This document shows positions 56,191-64,000 of a stretch of DNA of 64,000 nucleotides, in pieces. A program made the position numbers and the translations under genes. This DNA is from Bos javanicus (Eukaryota; Chordata; Mammalia; Artiodactyla; Bovidae): the NCBI RefSeq assembly GCF_032452875.1, contig NC_083877.1, positions 51,943,724-52,007,723 of the forward strand. Direction: 5' to 3'. Under the pieces are notes generated by a model that did not search any database, was not told the origin of the DNA, and saw nothing but the letters and a program-made list of their open reading frames with translations. Positions within the stretch are counted from its first letter, which is position 1, and each line of letters opens with the position of its first letter.

Positions 56191-57589
56191 TTACCAAGAT
56201 AAATGCACTGTCACACATTCCCGACCCTGAGGGCTCCCAAGCCCTGCAAGCTGCTGCAGTGTGCCCTGATGGTGCTCCTGCTGGCTTCTCATGTCTAGGC
56301 ACCGGCATATGCCTCTTCAAGCCTAGAGTATCTGTCTGCTGAACCACTAACCAATCCTACTATAAAAAGAAGCCCACCTATAGAAAGGGCTGGTGACCCA
56401 GCAGCAGTCTGTAGCCCTACCATTGTACAACAAAGAAACTGGAACCACCTGAATGGTCCTTGAAAACAAAAGAAAGGAAATGACCTAGTACAATCAATGG
56501 CTTCAGAGAAACAAAGCTGTTGAGACAGTTGCGATGTCTTTAGAGTCAGGATATGTTTTAAGAACCATATTACAACTTTGCATCAAGCATATTGCCCTTG
56601 TGTGAAGTTGTGGATGAAATATTTAAATCCTTCTCTTCCTCGAAACCAAGGCAAATTTTCCATCTGCCAAAATAATAAACCCCTTATTTTGAGAAGTCTC
56701 TGGTCCTTGGACCTCAGTAAATATTTTGAGTTAATGGGGCAAAACCAAGCAAAGCACTTGGCGGTACACCACACTTTGTTCACGCCCACCCATTGTCAGG
56801 GAATATTCCCAACAAGGTGTGAAGTAGAAAGCCCTGCCCACCTCTTTCCTTGCATGTGTCTTTTGGACACATAAATAAATACAGAGGTGGCTCTGCCCTG
56901 TCTGGTACTGGGAGTTAGATCAGGGCCAAATTCCATTTAACTAGCTTACACATAGCTCGCCAGAATGTAACTCTGCCCCCTGTGAGCTGCTGAGGATCCC
57001 TCTTCACAGGTTCACCTCCAGAGGTCTGATAAGACTAGCTGAAGGTAGAGCTTAATCCTCTCATTCCAGAAAGGATGTTTTCCATTAGATTTTTTATTTT
57101 ACCCTCACTACATCATTTCCATGTGGTCTGAAATAGACAAAAGGAATTTATTTAGGGTGGAAGACTTTTAAATCCTCCTTACGTAAAGTATGGTTTTCTA
57201 ACATCTCAGGGACTGGGACCTTCTTAGCACTGCTTCCAGGGTGGGCAGCTCTGAGAGTCACCAGGACTCCGGGCATAGTTTCTAAATTGATTGACAGCCT
57301 TAAGCTTCCAAAGTAAATTTCTGAAACCCAAGTAATTTTTTCGTAGACATGTGAAACTTCAGAATTCCAAAGGGAGAAGTAAGCCTTATTTTTAAAATAA
57401 ACTTTTAAGTTTGAAAACAAAACCAGACAAGTAGTGCAGAAAGACAGCTCTAGATTGAATCTCGAAGTATGTCTTTGTCTGGAGCCCCTCTCCTGACTCC
57501 CAGCCACAGCCTCTATTCCAGTCCTCATCTACACTGTCAGGATGACTTCAGGGCCAGTGCCTTCCCACTTAACAATGTCACCTACTCTG
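56191..57589. other. 1.4 kb of unique DNA
   Basis: No repeat or exon recognised. The 126-codon minus frame at 57148-57528 shows no domain. Confidence 0.5.
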
Positions 57590-57855
57590 ATGCACATTAC
57601 AAGGTGCTGCCATCATCCTTTCCATAAAGCCACTCCAGATTACGTCACTCTTCCACTTGAAACGTCCATCCCTATCGCTGCATACAAAATAAAGCCCAAA
57701 CTTCTGGCTATAGCATTCAAAGCTTTCTAGAATCTGGTCCAGTTTCTTTCTCTAAGTTTTTCTGTCTTCTGTCTTATGTGCAAGACAAACAAGATTCTTC
57801 AACTTCCCCTAAACCAGAAACCTACTCTTCTACTTCCATGCCTCCGTTAGGGCCA
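57590..57855 (+). mobile_element. L2 LINE 3' region, sense
   Basis: AAAGCCACTCCAGATTACGT, CTTCCACTTGAAACGTCCAT, AATAAAGCCCAAACTTCTGG and CATTCAAAGCTTTCTAGAAT, CTGGTCCAGTTTC are the L2 3' blocks in order, well diverged. Confidence 0.7.
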
Positions 57856-58148
57856 GCTTCCTGGGTTTGTGACATGTGCAGTCACATGCTCAGAAGGACC
57901 ATGAGCTTGGTTTAATGATCTACTGTTGCCATGTTCAAGTTCTTAAATATTTTCTTTTGTGTTGTACATATTGGATGAAGTCCAGTGAGTGGATGGAGCA
58001 TGCAAACAAGCAGAGAAGATACCTTACATGCACGTCTGCACCCATTGACTTCCTGTTTGCATTAGTGTGGTGCCCTGCCCTCCCAGTATGGAAATCTGAC
58101 CCCACAATGAGTGTGGAGTGGGGGGTCCATGGTAAACATGTTACCCAG
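57856..58148. other. Unique DNA
   Basis: Nothing recognised. Confidence 0.4.
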
Positions 58149-58354
58149 CTGCTGCTGCTTCAGTCGTGTCTGACTCTCTGTGACCCCATGAACTATAGCC
58201 GGCCAGGCTCCTCTGTCCTTGGGATTCTCCAGGCAAGAATACTGGAGTGGGTTGCCATGCCCTCCCTCCAGGGGATCTTCCCAACCCAGGGATCGAAGCC
58301 AGGTCTCCTGCATAGCTAGCAGATTCTTTACCACTGAGCCAACAGGGAAGCCCT
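58149..58354 (-). mobile_element. Bov-tA SINE, antisense
   Basis: A short CTG run and CTTCAGTCGTGTCTGACTCT through GGGATCTTCCCAACCCAGGG to the head CCACTGAGCCAACAGGGAAG. Full length. Confidence 0.93.
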
Positions 58355-58793
58355 AAAAGTGTAACCGTATGACTGATTAATTATTGTGCTGATAGCCCCA
58401 ATAACCAGAACTTGCTTCAAACAAAAAAGATAGTAGTGTTCTTTGAAAAAAAATGATTGAGGAACACTTATATTCTTGTTCATGCTTCTTCCCTGGATTA
58501 GCCAACTGCTTATGCTGAAAATGATGACACTGAAAGTAAAGATAGAGTAGTCCATGATTCCTTTTCCTTCCAAGCTTTCCTTACTCATCAGAAAGCTGAA
58601 GTCGAGGAGAAACACCCTCCCAGTGACTTTTTGATAAGGTTTCACCAATAATCTAATGGGAAGGAGCCAAGATGGTATCACAATTGTACTGTAGTCAGGG
58701 CTGTGTATGACAGTCGATATGTTTCAGTGACTAAGGAGTCAGTGGTACATAATTCAAGTCACAGTATGACTTTATACATTCTCATTTTATCTT
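58355..58793. other. Unique DNA
   Basis: Nothing recognised. Confidence 0.45.
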
Positions 58794-58801
58794 AACTTAC
58801 T

Positions 58802-58899
58802 GCTGCTGCTGCTGCTAAGTCACTTCAGTCATGTCCGACTCTGTGCTACCCCATAGACGGCAGCCCACCAGGCTCCCCTGTCCCTGGGATTCTCCAGGC
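58802..58899 (-). mobile_element. BOV-A2, strongly 5'-truncated, with TSD
   Basis: Only 98 bp: the CTG-repeat tail complement and part of one BovA monomer up to GGGATTCTCCAGGC. AACTTACT at 58794-58801 and 58900-58907 is the duplication. Confidence 0.9.
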
Positions 58900-59036
58900 A
58901 ACTTACTAAGTCCAGACAAAAGATCCAATAACAGTGTTTTTAGTTCTTCTGGTGTACTACATTTTGGGTAACCTTAGTTTCCATTGTGACCTTAACTGTA
59001 GACCCTTTGATGAACAGGTCATCTTGCCTTATTTCC

Positions 59037-59262
59037 TCCAGTGTGTATCACAGTGGTAAAGAATCCGCCTGCCAGTGCAGGAGATGCAGGTTCCATACCT
59101 GGGTTGGGAAGATCCCCTGGAGAAGGAACTGACTAACCCACTCCAGTATTCTTGCCTGGAGAAGTCCATGGACAGAGGACCCTGCCAGGGTACAGTCCCC
59201 AGGGTCGCAAAAGAGTCAGACACGACTTAGTGACTGAACAACAACAACAACAACAACAACAA
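59037..59262 (+). mobile_element. Bov-tA SINE with CAA-repeat tail
   Basis: The head is diverged at its very start (GTGTATCACAGTGGTAAAGA), followed by GGTTCCATACCTGGGTTGGG, the BovA body, the end GACACGACTTAGTGACTGAA and about eight CAA units. Confidence 0.92.
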
Positions 59263-59460
59263 AATGAACTACAGGAAACTCTTGCATGCAGCTCACTCCT
59301 AATCAAGTCCAGGCACCAAGCTGAGACTGGGCAACAAAGGCAAGTTTAGGTAGAGTCCCTGCCATGAGGTGGGGGGAGAAGGAAAAGGAAGGAGGAGGAC
59401 TGGCACACCTAGGGGCAAGGGTACCCCCCACTTGATGCCCAGTAGGATTTACAACTACAG

Positions 59461-61388
59461 ATCAGATCAGTTGCTCAGTCGTGTCCGACTCTTTGCGACC
59501 CCATGAATCGCAGTACACCAGGCCTCCCTGTCCATCACCAACTCCCGGAGTTCACCCAGACTCACGTCCATCGAGTCAGTGATGCCATCCAGCCGTCTCA
59601 TCCTCTGTCGTCCCCTTCTCTTCTTGCCCCCAATCCCTCCCAGCATCAGAGTCTTTTCCAATGAGTCAACTCTTCGCATGAGGTGGCCAAAGTACTGGAG
59701 TTTCAGCTTTAGCATCATTCCTTCCAAAGAAATCCCAGGGCTGATCTCCTTCAGAATGGACTGGTTGGATCTCCTTGCAGTCCAAGGGGCTCTCAAGAGT
59801 CTTCTCCAACACCACAGTTCAAAAGCATCAATTCTTCAGCGCTCAGCATTCTTCACAGTCCAACTCTCACACCCATATATGACCACAGGAAAAACCATAG
59901 CCTTGACTAGACGAACCTTTGTTGGCAAAGTAATGTCTCTGCTTTTGAATATGCTATTTAGGTTGGTCATAACTTTCCTTCAAGGAGTAAGCGTCTTTTA
60001 ATTTCATGCCTGCAGTCACCATCTGCAGTGATTTTGGAGCCCAGAAAAATAAAGTCTGACACTATTTCCACTATTTCCCCATCTATTTCCCATGAAGTGA
60101 TGGGACCAGATGCCATGATCTTCGTTTTCTGAATGTTGAGCTTTAAGACAACTTTTTCACTCTCCTCTTTCACTTTCATCAAGAGGCTCTTTAGTTCCTC
60201 TTCACTTTCTGCCATAAGGGTGGTGTCATCTGCATATCTGAGGTTATTGATATTTCTCCCGGCAATCTTGATTCCAGCTTGTGTTTCTTCCAGCCCAGCG
60301 TTTCTCATGATGTACTCTGCATATAAGTTAAATAAGCAGGGTGACAATATACAGCCTTGACATACTCCTTTTCCTATTTGGAACCAGTCTGTTGTTTCAT
60401 GTCCAGTTCTAACTGTTACTTCCTAACCTGCATATAAATTTCTCAAGAGGCAGGTCAGGTGGTCTGGTATTCCCATCTCTTTGAGAATTTTCCACAGTTT
60501 ATTGTGATCCACACAGTCAAAGGCTTTGGCATAGTCATAAAGCAGAAATAGATGCTTTTCTGGAACTCTCTTGCTTTTTCCATGATCCAGCGGATGTTGG
60601 CAATTTGATCTCTGGTTCCTCTGCCTTTTCTAAAACCAGCTTGAACATCAGGAAGTTCATGGTTCACATATTGCTGAAGCCTGGCTTGGAGAATTTTGAG
60701 CATTACTTTACTAGCGTGTGAGATGAGTGCAATTGTGCGGTAGTTTGAGCATTCTTTGGCATTGCCTTTCTTTGGGATTGGAATGAAAACTGACCTTTTC
60801 CAGTCCTGTGGCCACTGCTGAGTTTTCCAAATTTGCTGGCATATTGAGTGCAGCACTTTCACAGCATCATCATTCAGGATTTGGAATAGCTCAACTGGAA
60901 TTCCATCACCTCCACTAGCTTTGTTCGTAGTGATGCTTTCTAAGACCCACTTGACTTCACATTCCAGGATGTCTGGCTCTAGGTGAGTGATCACACCATC
61001 ATGATTATCTGGGTCGTGAAGATGTTTTTTGTACAGTTCTTCTGTGTATTCTTGCCATCTCTTCTTAATATCTTCTGCTTCTGTTAGGTCCATACCATTT
61101 CTGTCCTTTATCAAGCCCATCTTTGCATGAAATGTTCCTTTGGTATCTCTGATTTTCTTGAAGAGATCCCTAGTCTTTCCCATTCTGTTGTTTTCCTCTA
61201 TTTCTTTGCATTGATCGCTGAAGAAGGCTTTCTTATCTCTTCTTGCTATTCTTTGGAACTCTGCATTCAGATGTTTATATCTTTCCTTTTCTCCTTTGCT
61301 TTTCACTTCTCTTCTTTTCACAGCTATTTGTAAGGCCTCCCCAAACAGCCATTTTGCTTTTTTGCATTTCTTTTCCATGGGGATGGTC
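59461..61388 (-). mobile_element. BovB (RTE-clade) LINE, 1.9 kb, with 13-bp TSD
   Basis: TTTACAACTACAG at 59448-59460 and 61389-61401 is a perfect duplication and defines both ends. The element therefore inserted already truncated at its 5' end, lacking most of the endonuclease. The 3' end lies at 59461 (ATCAGATCAGTTGCTCAGTC on the + strand). It holds the linker, the reverse transcriptase and the C-terminal region in three broken frames. Confidence 0.96.
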
Positions 61389-61426
61389 TTTACAACTACA
61401 GTGACCCTCAGACATGGAGCACTCAT
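59467..61426 (-). pseudogene. BovB ORF2, broken by frameshifts and stops
   Basis: The first frame (61426-60455, 323 codons) has about 13 codons of flanking DNA, then the linker region (KKAKWLFGEALQIAVKRREV), the WVLESITTNKASGGDG block and the start of the palm. A one-base deletion near 60537 shifts the frame within motif A. An in-frame TAG follows at 60425-60423 (a Gln codon in the 54-kb copy). The next open part (about 60422-59967) holds motif B with an Arg-to-Cys change, YADD and FLGSKIT, and ends by a one-base deletion near 59981. TGA stands at the same C-terminal codon as in the 54-kb copy. The last part is 59796-59467. Confidence 0.92.
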
Positions 61427-62122
61427 ATCCGTTTGTCACTGTCCAATCGAAACACGCATGTGCTAGGACTCAAGCACAGACAAGGCAAGGGAGAGAGATG
61501 AGTGAGTGCACTGCCCCTCATCTTTGCAGCCTAGCCCAGAGCTCAGAGAAAACCTATTAAAAACCTTCTGGGAGAGCAACTACTGAACTAGATATAATAG
61601 CAGATTCACCATATGCAATTAGCCAAATTCAAATATCCTTATAGATTTGAGAACAGGGGGTGGAGATTGCAAAAATTTCACTGTTGGAAACTATAAGATT
61701 TTCATCTACTTCAAACTGCATTCTTTATATATGCCCTGTGATATGATTAAATCTATTTGGTAAGTGTGGACTTATATGGAACAAGAATTTTCTAAAGACT
61801 GTTTTATCCAATAGGTGTTTGCCTGAAGGTGGAGTGTGAAAGGAGATAAACCTGATGGTTTTTAGTTTGGTTTGAATTGGGTGACCTGTGTTTAAGAGAT
61901 TTATCTTTTTTTCCCCTTTTTTTCTTCCCCTTTGGAAACTTTTAAGATCACTTTCTAACTTTTAATCTGAATCTAACTTCTGTCCCTAAGACTTTCTTTG
62001 TTGAGTTTATTTGAGCAAAGAGTTTAGCATTTAAGGTATACCTACAGTCAATTCTTTTTAAATGGGCAATAATCCCATTACAACTTTCTAAGCTTGGGCT
62101 TTTATTTCTTTAGCAACTTTTT
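61402..62122. other. Unique DNA
   Basis: Nothing recognised over about 720 bp. Confidence 0.5.
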
Positions 62123-62135
62123 AAACCATAGCATT

Positions 62136-62423
62136 GCTGCTGCTGCTGCTGCTGCTGCTGCTAGGTCATTTCAGTCATGTCCGACTCTGTGTGACCCCAT
62201 AGACGGCAGCCCACCAGGCTCCCCCGTCCCTGGGATTCTTCAGGCAAGAACACTGGAGTGGGTTGCCATTTCCTTTTCCAATGCATGAAAGTGAAAAGTG
62301 AAAGTGAAGTCACTCAGTCGTGTCCAACTCTTAGCGACCCCATGGACTGCAGCCTACCAGGCTCCTCCGTCCATGGGATTTTCCAGGCAGGAGTATTGGA
62401 GTGGGGTGCCATTGCCTTCTCGG
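62136..62423 (-). mobile_element. BOV-A2 SINE, full length, with TSD
   Basis: Eight CTG-type units, two BovA monomers joined by ATGCATGAAAGTGAAAAGTG, ending CATTGCCTTCTCGG. AAACCATAGCATT at 62123-62135 and 62424-62436 is the duplication. Little diverged. Confidence 0.96.
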
Positions 62424-62518
62424 AAACCATAGCATTACATAGATAATATTCTTCAATTCTACTTTGCTTTTATACATATCAGACATTGGAGAAGATTTAC
62501 AAATCTAAGGGAGGCAAG

Positions 62519-62765
62519 TTAGCATGGTTAAGGGCATGAGGTATGAGAACAGCTGAATTCAGACTTGAAACTTTATCACTACTCTCTGAATGTCCTTACT
62601 TCCTTGTGCCTCACTTTCCACTTTGGTAAAATGTATATATTAATAACTACTTCAGGAAGTTCTATAAATTAAATCAGAAGATACAAGTAAACTATATAGG
62701 GAAATAAGTTATATAAAGCACAATAGCCTATAACATGCTATTCATTATTTGATTAGTATTATCAT
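62519..62765 (+). mobile_element. MIR SINE, nearly full length
   Basis: TTAGCATGGTTAAGGGCATG, CAGACTTGAAACTTTATCAC, the CCTTGTGCCTCACTTTCCAC block, GGTAAAATGTATATATTAAT and TATAAAGCACAATAGCC keep the MIR order with strong divergence. Confidence 0.72.
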
Positions 62766-62783
62766 CTATGTCTCCATGTGAAT

Positions 62784-62972
62784 GTATGCTCAGTCATGTC
62801 CAACTCTTTGTGACCTTATGGACTATAGCCTGCCAGGCTCCTCAGTCCATGGGCTTCTCCAGGCAAGACTACTGGAGTGGGTAGCCATTCCTTTCTCCAG
62901 GAGATCTTACCAATCCTGGGATTGAACCCTGTCTCCTGCATTGACAGGCAGATTCTTTACCAGTGAGCTGAA
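62784..62972 (-). mobile_element. Bov-tA SINE, antisense
   Basis: GCTCAGTCATGTCCAACTCT through GAGATCTTACCAATCCTGGG to the head CATTGACAGGCAGATTCTTT, ACCAGTGAGCTG. The last bases of the head are missing. Confidence 0.92.
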
Positions 62973-63410
62973 CTCTTTCCATATTCCTTATAGCTCTGAA
63001 AGTCTGAGCCTAGGGTATTTGCTCATCACCTTGTGCAATCACTTCCAAAATATAAGTAATCCTCATGTAGTACCCACTTCCTATGGTGGGGTGGAGATAG
63101 AAGGAGCAGACTGGGAAGAAATGAACATCCTCAAATCTAAAATGTTTGTCAGGTCCACGGACTGGAAGTAGTCCCATATTTCTTGAGACTATAAGATACA
63201 CAGCCCAAAAAGTAAAAGAATTCACATTAGTGCAAGGAAAGGAGTTCTCAAAGTAAGGTGAAGCTAGAACATTATCAAATAGATTCTCTGGAGGCATCTG
63301 TTGAATACTGCCTAACAGGATATGGCTTAGTCACTTTTCCACAATTACTTATCACTTCACAATAGAAATATTACATAACTGCCACTGGGGCAACTCACAC
63401 TAAAAAACTG
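62973..63410. other. Unique DNA
   Basis: Nothing recognised. The minus frame at 63010-63297 has no domain. Confidence 0.45.
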
Positions 63411-63427
63411 AGTGTGTGTGTGTGTGT
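63411..63427. repeat. Short TG microsatellite
   Basis: Seven to eight TG units just before a BovA fragment. Confidence 0.9.
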
Positions 63428-63432
63428 ACTGT

Positions 63433-63549
63433 AGCTTCAGGTGTATCGACTCTGTGAGACCCAATGGACTGTAGCCTGCCAGCTTCCTCTGTCCGTGGGA
63501 TTCTCCAGGCAGGAATACTGGAGTGGGTTGCCATGCCCTCCTCCAGGGC
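63433..63549 (-). mobile_element. BovA SINE fragment, antisense
   Basis: CTTCAGGTGTATCGACTCTG through GGACTGTAGCCTGCCAGCTT to GTTGCCATGCCCTCCTCCAG. The tRNA head is missing. Confidence 0.85.
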
Positions 63550-63697
63550 AAGTAAACTGACTTGCCTGGTGTTTTTACTTTCCAGGGGTTCCTCACTACT
63601 TAGGCCATGAACCTCTTTGGAAGTATGGTGAAGCCCATGAACTCCTTCTCAGAATAATGTTCTTAAATATATAAATTAAAATATGTAGCATGATAAA

Positions 63698-63968
63698 CGA
63701 AGAAGGCAATGGCACCCCACTCAGTACTCTTGCCTGGAAAATCCATGGACAGAGGAGCCTGGTAGGCTGCAGTCCATGGGGTCTCTAAGAGTCGGGAACG
63801 ACTGAGCGACTTCACTTTCACTTTTCACTTTCATGCATTGGACAAGGAAATGGCAACCCACTCCAGTGTTCTTGCCTGAAGAACCCCAGGGATGGGGAAG
63901 CCTGGTGGGCTGCTGTCTCTGGGGTCGCACAGAGTCGGACATGACTGAAGCAACTTAGCAGCAGCAGC
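63698..63968 (+). mobile_element. BOV-A2 SINE, full length, with TSD
   Basis: GAAGAAGGCAATGGCACCCC, two BovA monomers and an AGC-repeat tail. AGCATGATAAA at 63687-63697 and 63969-63979 is the duplication; the shared AGC makes the right end ambiguous by a few bases. It is inverted relative to the BOV-A2 at 62.1 kb. Confidence 0.95.
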
Positions 63969-64000
63969 AGCATGATAAAAAAATCAACTATACTGGAATA

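Noticed and set aside
1..64000. CRISPR array, operons, prophage or other bacterial features
   Set aside because: The window is mammalian nuclear DNA; the regularly recurring units are dispersed SINEs with their own TSDs, not spaced repeats.

Overview
The window is mammalian nuclear DNA from a pecoran ruminant, most likely a bovid. The evidence is its repeat families: about twenty Bov-tA (tRNA-Glu-headed) SINEs, several BOV-A2 SINEs with AGC-repeat tails, six BovB (RTE-type) LINE pieces plus a BovB/SINE chimera, ruminant-type L1 3' ends and cetartiodactyl CHR SINEs. Beneath them lies the general eutherian layer: L1M, L2, MIR, MLT1 LTRs and MER5/MER20 hAT transposons. Cattle, sheep, goat and related species cannot be told apart by eye.

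I find no host protein-coding gene, no genuine RNA gene, no CpG island and no CRISPR array. The long open frames are retrotransposon pieces, their antisense shadows, or chance frames in unique DNA. The only recognisable protein-coding matter is BovB reverse transcriptase at 54.3-55.3 kb (plus strand) and 59.5-61.4 kb (minus strand). Both copies are 5'-truncated and neither can encode a complete element.

Layout. 0-7.8 kb: AT-rich unique DNA, a 74-bp L1 stub with a long target-site duplication (TSD), a CHR SINE split by a double Bov-tA, a MIR, and an unexplained inverted 116-bp duplication at 6.8 and 7.7 kb. 7.86-10.6 kb: one antisense L2 carrying two MLT1 LTRs and three Bov-tA SINEs. 10.6-17.5 kb: MIR, an L1 split by BOV-A2, MER5 elements, unique DNA, an L1M end. 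17.5-31 kb: unique DNA, then a dense L1M belt with a BovB/BOV-A2 chimera at 25.7-26.2 kb and a long sense L1 at 28.9-31 kb. 31-43.5 kb: MIR, CHR, a possible LTR, small BovB tails, hAT elements and unique DNA. 43.5-47 kb: two diverged copies of an LTR-like repeat, the second holding a twin-primed (half-inverted) L1. 47-52 kb: mostly unique DNA. 52.5-61.4 kb: three BovB LINEs in alternating orientation. 61.4-64 kb: BOV-A2, MIR and Bov-tA.

The parts act together only as a retrotransposon ecosystem. BovB supplies reverse transcriptase, and the Bov-tA/BOV-A2 SINEs share its 3' end, as can be seen inside this window. Several nestings carry visible target-site duplications that give relative ages. 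I see no new gene system. The observations most worth following are a possible subfamily-wide nonsense codon in the younger BovB copies, the SINE/LINE chimera, the inverted templated insertion at 6.8 kb, and the paired LTR-like repeats.
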